DNA of 64,000 bases from Streptomyces ardesiacus (GTDB lineage: Bacteria; Actinomycetota; Actinomycetes; Streptomycetales; Streptomycetaceae): NCBI RefSeq assembly GCF_003112575.1, contig NZ_BEWC01000004.1, positions 186,001-250,000 on the forward strand, in the 5' to 3' direction. Positions 16,701 to 23,987 of the stretch are shown here, piece by piece. Within the stretch, counting starts at the first letter, position 1. Each line of letters starts with the position of its first letter. A model generated the notes under the pieces. It searched no databases. It was not told the origin of the DNA and saw only the letters and a program-made list of their open reading frames with translations. The position numbers were made by a program, and so were the translations under genes.

Positions 16701-16761
16701 CGCGGGGACCGATCGCCAACGCACGTGCAATGCCGATGCGTTGCCGCCGGCCTCCGTTGTT
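16693..16761 (-). pseudogene. Scrap of an ABC transporter ATPase signature region
   Basis: On the minus strand about 20 codons read GGRRQRIGIARALAIGPRV before a TGA, closely resembling the signature segment GGQRQRIGIARAL of an oligopeptide-type ABC ATPase. No Walker A or Walker B sequence is present. Its end overlaps the enolase-superfamily relic. This is a very short match, so chance cannot be excluded, but its position in a decayed sugar locus is suggestive. Confidence 0.35.
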
Positions 16762-16907
16762 CCACGCCCGCTGCTCGACATGAGAGGAAGAGGAACGGCC
16801 TTGCGAGGCACGTCGGAACGGCGGCCGGCGCACGGCCCCGGACCGGCGTCATCCTCCGTTTGACGCAGGGGACTTGGCCACTCCTTTCCGATCACGCGTC
16901 GTCTCCG

Positions 16908-16913
16908 TACGAT
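16908..16913 (+). promoter_or_regulatory. -10 element of a leaderless leader-peptide transcript
   Basis: TACGAT lies six bases before an ATG at 16920 and would place the transcript start on that A, giving a leaderless message. A weak TTTCCG at 16885-16890 is at -35 spacing. The transcript would run through the leader peptide into the sulfite-oxidase-like gene at 17157. Confidence 0.45.
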
Positions 16914-16919
16914 GGCCCC

Positions 16920-16988
16920 ATGTTCCGCAGCCGACGCCGCCTCGCCGCCCCGCGGTCCCGCGTGCTCCTCTCGTGCGGCTGTTGTTGA
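16920..16988 (+). CDS. Cysteine-ending leader peptide (22 residues) upstream of the sulfite-oxidase-like gene
   Basis: A 22-codon reading frame starting MFRSRRRLAAPRS and ending SCGCC-stop, placed six bases after a good -10 and so probably leaderless. Terminal cysteine clusters in short leaderless frames upstream of sulfur genes are known cysteine-responsive attenuators in actinobacteria (described in mycobacteria): ribosome stalling at scarce Cys codons changes downstream expression. Here the next gene, 168 bases downstream, is a sulfite-oxidase-like enzyme, and a GC-rich region with potential stems separates them. The role is inferred from position and sequence. Confidence 0.55.
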   Translation: MFRSRRRLAAPRSRVLLSCGCC

Positions 16989-17156
16989 TCCGCACCGCGT
17001 AGACGACGCTGTCCCGCGCCCGGTCCGGAGCGTGTCCAGGCACCCTCGGACGACGCGTCGCCGCCGTTCCTTTCGTCCCCTCCGGGACGGCCGCCCTTCC
17101 CTTCCCCGTCCGCTCGGGGCACGTCCCCGCGCCCCCCCCGTGAAAGGCAGCCCCTC

Positions 17157-18416
17157 ATGCGCACCCCCGAATCCGCCTACGACCGACGCAGACTGCGGCA
17201 GTGGCTCTCCGGCGAGGCCCGGGCCGACGGTGTCTCCCGGCGTGACATGCTCCGGCTGCTCACCGCGGCCGGACTGGCCGGCGCCGTGCCCGCGGCGCTG
17301 GGCGCTCCGGCCGCGGCCGCCGCTGCCACCGCGCCCGGCATCGTCAAACCCCTGCCCGAGGACCTGTTCACCGTGCGGGGCACGAACGCGGAGACACGGT
17401 TCGCCGCCCTCGCCGGCACCGGGTACCACACGCCCAACGACCGCTTCTTCGTCCGCAACCACACCGCGACGCCACTCCTCGACGCGGCCGACTGGAAGCT
17501 CACCGTCTGGGGCGACGGCCTCTTGGGGCACCGCTCCGTCGACTTCTCCCTGGCCGACCTGAAGAAGCTGCCGTCCGTCACGCACAGCGCGTTCGTGGAG
17601 TGCGCGGGCAACGGGCGCAGCTACTTCACCAGCCAGCAGGGCCAGGAGGCCGGTGGCACCGCCTGGACCCTCGGGGCGATCGGCGTCGCCCGCTGGCGCG
17701 GGGCACGCCTGGCGGACGTCCTGAGGCGGGCGGGGCTCGACCGGCGGGCCGTGGACGTCCTGCCCCGGGGCCTCGACGACGACTACGTCACCGCCGACGG
17801 CACGAACCTCGGCCGGGTGCGCCGCCCGTTGCCGCTGTCCAAGGCACTGGACGACGTGCTGCTCGCCTACGAGATGAACGGCGCACCGCTGCCGCCCGAC
17901 CACGGGCATCCCGTGCGGGTCCTCGTGCCCTCGTGGATCGGCATCGCCTCCGTCAAGTGGGTCGGCGACATCCAGGTGTCCGCGGAGCCGCTGTACTCGC
18001 CGTGGAACACCGACTTCTACCGCCTGTTCGGCGACGCCCACCCCGAGGGCGGCAGCGCCCCGCTGACCCGGCAGACGGTCAAGAGCGCCTGGGAACTGGA
18101 CGGGCGGACGAACCTGACAGCGGGCGTGACCCACCGGCTCACCGGGCGGTCCTGGTCCGGCGCCGGCGGGGTCGTGCGGGTGGACGTGAGCACCGACGGA
18201 GGCACTTCGTGGAGGGCCGCCCGGCTCCACGACGCACCCCGGCGCGACGGCTGGGTCCGCTGGTCGACCCCCTGGCGCCCGCCGTCGCCGGGGACCTACA
18301 CGTTGCTGGCCCGGGCGACGGACACGGCGGGGCGGACCCAGCCGGACGTCACCGTCCACAACACCCAGGGCTATCTGTTCGACGCGGTCGTGCGGCACGG
18401 CGTCAGCGTGGTCTGA
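17157..18416 (+). CDS. Tat-exported sulfite-oxidase-like molybdopterin enzyme
   Basis: A 419-residue molybdenum-cofactor oxidoreductase. A twin-arginine signal (VSRRDMLRLLTAAGLAGAVP, residues 26-45) indicates export of the folded enzyme. The Mo-binding domain follows, with the molybdenum-ligand cysteine at Cys149 in AFVECAGNGR and family stretches such as PVRVLVPSWIGIASVKWVGDI. A carboxy dimerisation domain has GGVVRVDVSTDGGTSW. There is no haem domain, so electrons go to an unknown carrier. It probably oxidises sulfite or a related sulfur compound outside the membrane. GAAAGG precedes ATG. It lies downstream of a cysteine-ending leader peptide and converges with the met/F420 genes. Confidence 0.88.
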   Translation: MRTPESAYDRRRLRQWLSGEARADGVSRRDMLRLLTAAGLAGAVPAALGAPAAAAAATAPGIVKPLPEDLFTVRGTNAETRFAALAGTGYHTPNDRFFVRNHTATPLLDAADWKLTVWGDGLLGHRSVDFSLADLKKLPSVTHSAFVECAGNGRSYFTSQQGQEAGGTAWTLGAIGVARWRGARLADVLRRAGLDRRAVDVLPRGLDDDYVTADGTNLGRVRRPLPLSKALDDVLLAYEMNGAPLPPDHGHPVRVLVPSWIGIASVKWVGDIQVSAEPLYSPWNTDFYRLFGDAHPEGGSAPLTRQTVKSAWELDGRTNLTAGVTHRLTGRSWSGAGGVVRVDVSTDGGTSWRAARLHDAPRRDGWVRWSTPWRPPSPGTYTLLARATDTAGRTQPDVTVHNTQGYLFDAVVRHGVSVV

Positions 18417-18436
18417 CGCTCCGGCGGGTGCGGTGG

Positions 18437-18469
18437 GAGCCCCGGGCCCCGTACGGCGGCCCGGGGCTC
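18437..18469. terminator. Strong hairpin between convergent genes
   Basis: A perfect 12-base stem, GAGCCCCGGGCC (18437-18448) and GGCCCGGGGCTC (18458-18469), with a 9-base loop, lies between the ends of the sulfite-oxidase-like gene and the F420-type oxidoreductase. It is suited to terminating both. Confidence 0.7.
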
Positions 18470-18485
18470 TCGCCGAGGTGCTGTC

Positions 18486-19409
18486 TCAGCCGGCCAGGTC
18501 GCCGAGGAGTGCCCAGGTGCGGCGCCGGTCGGCTTCTCCCGCGATCTCCGTGCCGGCGAAGACCACCTCCGTCGCTCCGGCGTCCCGGTAGCGGCGTACC
18601 TCCGCCGCGACCGTCTTCTCGTCGCCGATCACCGCCACGTCGGACGCCCGGAGTCCCCCGGACTGCTCGATGACGCGGGCGTAGGAGGGGATCTGTTCGT
18701 AGAACGCCAGGTGCCCGGTGGCCTTCTCCCGGACCGCTGCCACGTCGTCCGTGACGACGCCGTGCACCAGGGCGACGATCCTCGGCGCGGGCCGGCCGGC
18801 GGACTCCGCCGCGGCGGTGAGGGCCGGGACGATGTGCGTCTCCAGTGCGCGGGGGCCCGCCAGATAGGGCAGGATGCCGTCCGCCAGTTCGCCGCTGACC
18901 CGCAGGGACTGTGCTCCCATCGCCGCGACCAGCAGGGGGACACCCGCTTCCGCACCGGGCACGCGGGCGGGGACCGGGGTGACGGCCGTCAGCAGTTCGC
19001 CCCGGAAGTCGGCGGTGCCGTCCCGCGTCAACTGCCGCAATGCGGTGAGGAATTCGCGCAGCCGGGCGATGGGCCGTTCGAAGGGCAGGCCGAAGCCGCC
19101 CTCGGTGAGCAGTTTGGTGCCGAGCGCCAGTCCGAGGTGGTAGCGGCCGTGGGTGGCCGCCTGCGCGGTCTGGGCCTGGCTGGAGACGAGCAGGGGGTGC
19201 CGTCCGAAGACGGGGATCGCGGAGGTGCCCACCTGGAGCCCGGGCACCTCCCGTCCGACGATTGCGGCGAGTTGCGGCGAGTCCGCGCCGAAGGTCTGGC
19301 CGAACCAGGCGGAGCGCAGCCCGGCGGCCTCGGCCTCGCGGGCCAGTTCCACCGTGGCGTCGACCTGGTTGCGCACGTCGCCGGCGTTGAGTGCTACTCC
19401 TACTGTCAT
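18486..19409 (-). CDS. LLM-class F420-dependent oxidoreductase
   Basis: A 307-residue luciferase-like TIM-barrel oxidoreductase of the actinobacterial F420 type. Recognisable features are ELAREAEAAGLRSAWFGQTF near the amino end, RHPLLVSSQAQTAQAATHGR, the LGLALGT turn, and the VPLLVAAMGAQSLRVSGELA phosphate-binding region. It uses the deazaflavin F420 or flavin to reduce an unknown substrate. ATG at 19409 follows CGGAGG. It lies 102 bases after metX on the same strand and may be the last gene of the met operon, but its role in sulfur metabolism is only guessed. Confidence 0.86.
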   Translation of the reverse strand: MTVGVALNAGDVRNQVDATVELAREAEAAGLRSAWFGQTFGADSPQLAAIVGREVPGLQVGTSAIPVFGRHPLLVSSQAQTAQAATHGRYHLGLALGTKLLTEGGFGLPFERPIARLREFLTALRQLTRDGTADFRGELLTAVTPVPARVPGAEAGVPLLVAAMGAQSLRVSGELADGILPYLAGPRALETHIVPALTAAAESAGRPAPRIVALVHGVVTDDVAAVREKATGHLAFYEQIPSYARVIEQSGGLRASDVAVIGDEKTVAAEVRRYRDAGATEVVFAGTEIAGEADRRRTWALLGDLAG

Positions 19410-19511
19410 GTCGGTGCGAACCTCCGGTGTCCGATGCCGATTCCGGTTCCCGTGTGTCGGCTTCTTGTCAGTCGTGTGACCGGGAGAGCCCCGGTTCGGG
19501 CCGTGCCCACC

Positions 19512-20657
19512 TCACGGCAGGAGTTCCGCCACGAGCGCGGCCACCTGATCCACCTCGACGAGGAAGCCGTCGTGGCCGCAGGGCGACTCGATGGTCCGCA
19601 GGACGTCGGCCGTGGGAATGCCCGCCGCCAGCTCCGCCTGCTGCGCGGGCGGGTAGAGCCGGTCGGAGTCGACGCCGGCCACCAGGGTCCTGGCGGTCAC
19701 CCGCCGCAGCGCGGCCTGCACGCCTCCCCGGTCCCGGCCGATGTCGTGACTGTTCATGGCCTCGCACAGGACGACGTAGCTGCCCGCGTCGAAGCGGCGC
19801 ACCAGCTTGGCGGCGTGGTGGTCGAGGTAGGAGCCCACCTGGTACCTGCCGCCCGCCCAGGGGTCTTCCCGGTCCTGTGCCGAGCGGCCGAAGCGGGCCT
19901 GGAGCTCCGGCTCGCTGCGGTAGGTGACGTGGGCGAGCCGCCGGGCCAGGCCGAGTCCCTCGTGCGGTCCCCGGCCGCCCGCGTGATAGTGGCCGCCGCG
20001 CCAGTGCGGGTCGGAGCGGATGGCGCGCAGTTGTATGTCGGCCCAGGCGATCTGCTCGGCGCTCGCGGCCGCCGTGGTGGCGAGCAGCAGGAGTGCCCCC
20101 GTCCGTTCGGGGTGGGACACGGCCCATTCCAGCGCCCTCATCCCGCCCATCGAACCGCCCACCACCAGGGCCCAGCGCGCGATGCCCAGCTCGTCCGCCA
20201 ACTCGGCTTCCAGGGCCACCTGGTCACGTTGTGTCAGGAAGGGGAAGTCGCCGCCCCAGGGCCGTCCGCCGGGGCGCGGCGAGGAGGGCCCGGTGCTGCC
20301 CTGGCAGCCGCCGAGGACGTTGGGGGCGACGACGAACCACCGGTCCGTGTCGAGCGCCCGGCCGGGCCCGACGAGCCCGTCCCACCATCCGGGAGTCGGG
20401 TGGCCGGCGTCCGCGGGCCCGGCCACATGACTGTCGCCGGTGAGGGCGTGCAGGACCAGCACGGCGTTGGAGCCGTCCGGTGCCAACCGCCCCCAGGTCT
20501 CGAACGCGAGCCGTGGCCGGGGAAGTCGGCCGCCCGCTTCCAGGCGGAGCGGCGTTTCGCGTACGAACCACTGGCGCCGCCCCGGCGGGTCCCCCTCCCG
20601 CCAGGCCCCGGAGACCGGCGGGAGGGGGACCCGGGACGGCGTCCGTACGGTGTTCAG
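19512..20657 (-). CDS. metX: Homoserine O-acetyltransferase (MetX)
   Basis: An alpha/beta-hydrolase-fold acyltransferase of about 381 residues that acetylates homoserine for methionine synthesis. Family motifs: VLVLHALTGDSHV, NVLGGCQGSTGPSSP, nucleophile Ser in VGGSMGGMRALEW, the aspartate in LVAGVDSDRLYPP and the histidine in SPCGHDGFL. There is no in-frame ATG, GTG or TTG before the conserved SGAWREGDPPGR region; the only start-like codon is a CTG at 20657-20655, which overlaps the metY stop as CTGA. I therefore place the start there with low certainty. A 17-base-stem hairpin lies in the first 25 codons. Confidence 0.82.
   Translation of the reverse strand: MNTVRTPSRVPLPPVSGAWREGDPPGRRQWFVRETPLRLEAGGRLPRPRLAFETWGRLAPDGSNAVLVLHALTGDSHVAGPADAGHPTPGWWDGLVGPGRALDTDRWFVVAPNVLGGCQGSTGPSSPRPGGRPWGGDFPFLTQRDQVALEAELADELGIARWALVVGGSMGGMRALEWAVSHPERTGALLLLATTAAASAEQIAWADIQLRAIRSDPHWRGGHYHAGGRGPHEGLGLARRLAHVTYRSEPELQARFGRSAQDREDPWAGGRYQVGSYLDHHAAKLVRRFDAGSYVVLCEAMNSHDIGRDRGGVQAALRRVTARTLVAGVDSDRLYPPAQQAELAAGIPTADVLRTIESPCGHDGFLVEVDQVAALVAELLP
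20586..20633. repeat. Perfect 17-base inverted repeat inside the start of metX
   Basis: CGGGTCCCCCTCCCGCC (20586-20602) and its exact complement GGCGGGAGGGGGACCCG (20617-20633) flank a 14-base loop. In metX mRNA it would fold about 24 bases after the putative CTG start. The arm nearer the start encodes unconserved residues (RVPLPP); the other encodes the conserved WREGDP. It could act as an attenuator, a translational block or a processing site between metY and metX. Confidence 0.6.
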
Positions 20658-22018
20658 GACGCGCCCTTCGCGGCCCGGAACCCGGCCTCCAGGTCGGCCT
20701 TGAGGTCGGCGAGGTTCTCCAGGCCCACCGAGAGCCGCACCAGGCCGGGCGAGGCGCCCGCGGCCTCCAGCTGCCGCTCGTCCAACTGGCTGTGGGTGGT
20801 GGACGCCGGGTGGATGACGAGGCTGCGGACGTCCCCGATGTTCGCGAGGTGGCTGAAGAGTTCCACCGCGTCCACGAACCGCTTGCCGGCCTCGGCCCCG
20901 GCGCGCAGTTCGAAGGAAAGGACGGCACCCGCGCCCCGGGGGAGATACCGCTGCCCGGCTTCGTACCACCGGTTGGACGGCAGTCCGGGGTAGTGGACGG
21001 CGGCGACCTCGTCGCGCTGTTCCAGCCATTCGGCCAGCGCCTGGGCGTTCGCGGAGTGCCGCTCGATGCGCAGGCTCAGGGTCTCCACGCCCTGGAGGAG
21101 CAGGAAAGCGGAGTGCGGGGAGATGGCGGGGCCGAGGTCGCGCAGCAACTGGACCCGCAGCTTGACGGCGAAGGCGCCGGGACCGAGGGCGGGCCAGTAC
21201 CGCAGGCCGTGGTAGCTGGGGTCGGGCTCGGTGAAGTCGGGGAAGCGCCCGGGGTGGGCGCCGAAGTCGAACGTGCCGCCGTCGACGACGACGCCCCCGA
21301 TGGTGGTGCCGTGCCCGCCGAGGAACTTGGTGGCCGAGTGGACGACGACGTCGGCGCCGTGTTCCAGGGGCCGCAGCAGGTAGGGCGTGGGCACCGTGTT
21401 GTCCACGACGAGCGGGACGCCGGCCTCGTGCGCGACGTCGGCCACGGCCCGCACGTCGAGCACGTTTCCGCGTGGGTTGCCCAGTGTCTCGGCGAACAGT
21501 GCCTTGGTGCGGGGCCGGATCGCCGCCCGCCAGGCCTCGGCGTCGTCCGGGTCGTCGACGAAGGACACCTCGATGCCGAACCTGGGCAGGGTGTGCCGGA
21601 AGAGGTTGTAGGTGCCGCCGTACAGCGAGGCGCTCGCGACCACGTGGTCCCCGGCACCGGCCAGCGTGAGGATCGCCAGGGTCTCCGCCGCCTGCCCGGA
21701 GGCCAGGGCCACCGCCGCGACACCGCCCTCCAGCGCGGCGACGCGCTGCTCGAAGACGTCCTGGGTGGGGTTGTGGATGCGGGTGTAGATGTTGCCCGGC
21801 TCGGCGAGCGAGAAGAGGTCGGCCGCGTGCCGGGTGTCCCGGAACACGAACGACGAGGTCTGGTAGATCGGCGTGGCGCGGGAGCCGGTGGCCGGGTCCG
21901 GCACGGCGCCTGCGTGGATCTGCTTGGTCTCGAAGGACCAGGCCGAGGTGTCGGGCGCGGACGGCTCCTCGTCGGGCGTGTGACCGGCGGTGACGGAGTC
22001 GATCGGCTGCTGGCTCAT
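20654..22018 (-). CDS. metY: O-acetylhomoserine sulfhydrylase (MetY)
   Basis: A 454-residue PLP enzyme of the Cys/Met-metabolism family that makes homocysteine from O-acetylhomoserine and sulfide. Visible family features: AWSFETKQIHAG at the amino end, YQTSSFVF and NPTQDVFEQRVAALEGG, the Schiff-base lysine in HSATKFLGGHGTTIGGV, and the carboxy RLSVGLENLADLKADLEAGF. ATG at 22018 was chosen from the family's usual length. It is first in an operon with metX (CTGA overlap) and perhaps the F420-type gene, and a 160-base leader carries a short RRHVD-type peptide. Confidence 0.9.
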   Translation of the reverse strand: MSQQPIDSVTAGHTPDEEPSAPDTSAWSFETKQIHAGAVPDPATGSRATPIYQTSSFVFRDTRHAADLFSLAEPGNIYTRIHNPTQDVFEQRVAALEGGVAAVALASGQAAETLAILTLAGAGDHVVASASLYGGTYNLFRHTLPRFGIEVSFVDDPDDAEAWRAAIRPRTKALFAETLGNPRGNVLDVRAVADVAHEAGVPLVVDNTVPTPYLLRPLEHGADVVVHSATKFLGGHGTTIGGVVVDGGTFDFGAHPGRFPDFTEPDPSYHGLRYWPALGPGAFAVKLRVQLLRDLGPAISPHSAFLLLQGVETLSLRIERHSANAQALAEWLEQRDEVAAVHYPGLPSNRWYEAGQRYLPRGAGAVLSFELRAGAEAGKRFVDAVELFSHLANIGDVRSLVIHPASTTHSQLDERQLEAAGASPGLVRLSVGLENLADLKADLEAGFRAAKGAS

Positions 22019-22176
22019 GGTGCTGCTCCCTTGCGCGGAGGACGGGTGCGGGAAGGCGCACCGCGCGCGGCGACGGACCTCGGACGAGGCCGGTGGTCGG
22101 TGCGGCGCGGTGCGGTGCGACGGGAGGGGACGGCGCAGTTGGTGCGCGAGAGGGACGTCGGTGCTGAGGACCGGCG

Positions 22177-22251
22177 TCAGCCCTGGGCGGTACAGCCCGT
22201 GGTGGTGACGCGCACGTAGTCGACGTGGCGGCGGGTCACGAGCACGGTCAT
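22177..22251 (-). CDS. RRHVD-type leader peptide (24 residues) upstream of metY
   Basis: A 24-codon frame, MTVLVTRRHVDYVRVTTT then GCTAQG and stop, lies 158 bases before the metY start on the same strand. Short peptides with an RRHVD core and a late cysteine are recurrent in Streptomyces upstream of sulfur-related genes and are annotated as putative leader peptides. The codon pattern and position here fit that class. A mechanism (ribosome stalling controlling metY) is inferred. No clear ribosome site precedes the ATG. Confidence 0.6.
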   Translation of the reverse strand: MTVLVTRRHVDYVRVTTTGCTAQG

Positions 22252-22377
22252 GAGCCCAGGTAACCACATCCGCGAAGCGCCGCACCGCCCCTTGGGCGTC
22301 GATCCGGCGGTCCGCCACACGTCCGCAACACAGCCGTCATGAACGGGGCCGGACGGCCCTCCCGCCGACCCCGATCC

Positions 22378-22393
22378 TCTACACGCTTGTAGA
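22378..22393. promoter_or_regulatory. Perfect palindrome TCTACAcgctTGTAGA upstream of the GlsB-like gene
   Basis: TCTACA and TGTAGA separated by 4 bases form a perfect 16-base operator-like palindrome about 70 bases before the GlsB-like gene and opposite the metY leader. An AT-rich GATAGG follows and could be part of a -10 region. Such symmetry is typical of TetR or similar dimeric regulators; which protein binds is unknown. Confidence 0.4.
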
Positions 22394-22461
22394 AGATAGG
22401 CTGTCCGGGCTACGGCTCACGAACAGAAACACGAACAGGAATACGGAAAGGGGCGCCGGAG

Positions 22462-22728
22462 ATGAGCGTCATCGGCTGGCTGGTTCTGGGACTTCTGGCT
22501 GGGGGGATCGCCAAGCTGATCCTGCCCGGACGGGATCCGGGCGGCTGCATCGGAACGACGGTGATCGGCATCGCGGGCGCGTTCCTGGGCGGCTGGCTGT
22601 CGGCCCGGTTCCTCGACCGCCCCGTGCAGAAGGAGTTCTTCGACGCGGCGACCTGGGGTTCCGCCATCGTCGGCGCGCTCGTCCTGCTGATCGGCTACCG
22701 CCTGCTGTTCGGCAACTCCCGCGACTGA
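22462..22728 (+). CDS. GlsB/YeaQ/YmgE-family stress-associated membrane protein
   Basis: An 88-residue membrane protein of the transglycosylase-associated (GlsB/YeaQ/YmgE) family. Three hydrophobic segments cover most of the length: IGWLVLGLLAGGIAKLI, IGTTVIGIAGAFLGGWL and SAIVGALVLLIGYRLLFG, with the family's PGRDPGGCIGT loop. These small proteins are linked to general stress and envelope functions, mechanism unknown. GGAG precedes ATG. It is transcribed from a region with a perfect palindrome and converges with the acyltransferase gene; the 43-base gap shows no strong hairpin. Confidence 0.88.
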   Translation: MSVIGWLVLGLLAGGIAKLILPGRDPGGCIGTTVIGIAGAFLGGWLSARFLDRPVQKEFFDAATWGSAIVGALVLLIGYRLLFGNSRD

Positions 22729-22771
22729 CGGGCACTCCCCCGGCCCCCTCCTCCGCACCCTTCGCTCCCTC

Positions 22772-23947
22772 CTACAGCACCCGGCGCAGGCCCGGCAGTC
22801 GGCGCAGTCCTGCCGCGAGGAGGAAGGCGGACGGCAGTGCGAGGACGACGGCGGCGCACCACGAGCCGGCCGCGGACAGACCGCGGCCGGCCAGGGCGTA
22901 CTGCACGGCGACGACCAGCGGCACATGGATGATGTAGACGCCGTAGGAACTCGCCGCCAGTTCCCTCGACCACCGGGCACCGCCGCGCACGAACTCCCGG
23001 AAGAGCGTGAGCAGTCCGACGCACAGGGACACGCACAGCGCACTCTCGCAGACCGCCCACACCGCGGACGGGAGGTCCGCCCCGCCCGGCCCGAACCACC
23101 GCGAGTCGGCCCCGGCCAGGAACAGCAGCGCCACGCCCGCTGCTCCCACGGCCAGCCACACCAGCCCCACCCGGGCGTCGAAGCGCTCCAGCCAGTCCTG
23201 ACGGCCGGCGACGACGCCCAGCGCGAAGAAGGCGGCGTACTGCGGCACCCTCGCGGGCTCGACCTGCAGGAAGTCCAGGACGGGCACCCAGGCGTCGAGG
23301 GGGTACCGCAGGCGGACGAGGAACGTCGCACCGGCCAGCAGGACGGTCAGCGCCACCAGGGCGCGGTGCCCGGGCGGCGCGACAGCACGCCCGGGGCCGC
23401 GCCGGCCCCGCAGCGGGCGGCCGAGCCGGCGGAGGACCACGTACACCACGGTGCAGGCGAGCAGGTTCTGCACGAACCACAGGTGTCCGAACTGGAGGTC
23501 CGGCCAGGACGGCCCGCTCCAGCCCGCCGGTTCCTCCCCCAGACCGAGGTACACGTCGGTGAAGTAGCGCGGGAACGGCATCGGCGGGTAGCCGCGGTAG
23601 TGGGTGAAGTAGGCGTACATCAGTCCCGGCACGATCGTCAGGGCGCCGACGACGACGGGGATGCCGAGCCGCACGAACCGGCCGCGCAGGAAGCGCCGGG
23701 TGCCGTGGCGCTCGCACGACCCGGGTATGAGGACGGCGGAGACGAAGAAGAACAGGCTCATGAAGAAGGAGCCGTCGACGGCGGAGAGCGTGGCGAGGGC
23801 CCCGGCACGCGGCTGGCCCTCGACGTACCACCAGTCGGCGGGGCCGTAGGGCTGGGCGGCGTGGTGGACCACGACCAGGACGGTCAGGGCGATGCGCAGG
23901 TTGTCCAGCCATGCGAGGCGACGGAGTCGCGGTGTCGAGGTGTACAT
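22772..23947 (-). CDS. Acyltransferase-3 family integral membrane protein
   Basis: A 391-residue multi-spanning acyltransferase (OafA/acyltransferase-3 type) with about ten hydrophobic segments. The amino end RLAWLDNLRIALTVLVVVHH carries the family's Arg...His pattern, and SLFFFVSAVLIPGS and RRFLRGRFVRLGIPVVV follow. Such proteins transfer acyl groups to sugars, lipids or metabolites at the membrane; the acceptor is unknown. The start is fixed by GAGGAAA at good spacing. Remarkably, both that site and the ATG lie inside a perfect hairpin (23941-23974). A TetR gene ends 40 bases upstream on the same strand. Confidence 0.85.
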   Translation of the reverse strand: MYTSTPRLRRLAWLDNLRIALTVLVVVHHAAQPYGPADWWYVEGQPRAGALATLSAVDGSFFMSLFFFVSAVLIPGSCERHGTRRFLRGRFVRLGIPVVVGALTIVPGLMYAYFTHYRGYPPMPFPRYFTDVYLGLGEEPAGWSGPSWPDLQFGHLWFVQNLLACTVVYVVLRRLGRPLRGRRGPGRAVAPPGHRALVALTVLLAGATFLVRLRYPLDAWVPVLDFLQVEPARVPQYAAFFALGVVAGRQDWLERFDARVGLVWLAVGAAGVALLFLAGADSRWFGPGGADLPSAVWAVCESALCVSLCVGLLTLFREFVRGGARWSRELAASSYGVYIIHVPLVVAVQYALAGRGLSAAGSWCAAVVLALPSAFLLAAGLRRLPGLRRVL

Positions 23948-23974
23948 GTGTTGAGTTTCCTCAACACATGTACA
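23941..23974 (-). promoter_or_regulatory. 15-base-stem GAAA-loop hairpin enclosing ribosome site and start codon
   Basis: TGTACATGTGTTGAG (23941-23955) and its exact complement CTCAACACATGTACA (23960-23974) are separated by only four bases. In the acyltransferase mRNA this makes a 15-base stem with a GAAA tetraloop. The Shine-Dalgarno GAGGAAA spans the loop side and the AUG (23947-23945) lies in the 3' arm, so folding would hide the start. The DNA palindrome would equally suit a TetR operator, and the adjacent TetR gene is a candidate binder. Confidence 0.7.
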
Positions 23975-23987
23975 CCCGGCACTGGGG

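Noticed and set aside
16780..16863. Short frame MRGRGTALRG... before the cysteine-ending leader peptide
   Set aside because: No homology, no downstream sulfur logic and not positioned at a promoter; the frame at 16920 is better supported.
18711..20993. A 760-codon plus-strand frame
   Set aside because: Exact antisense of the F420-type oxidoreductase, metX and metY, without family motifs.
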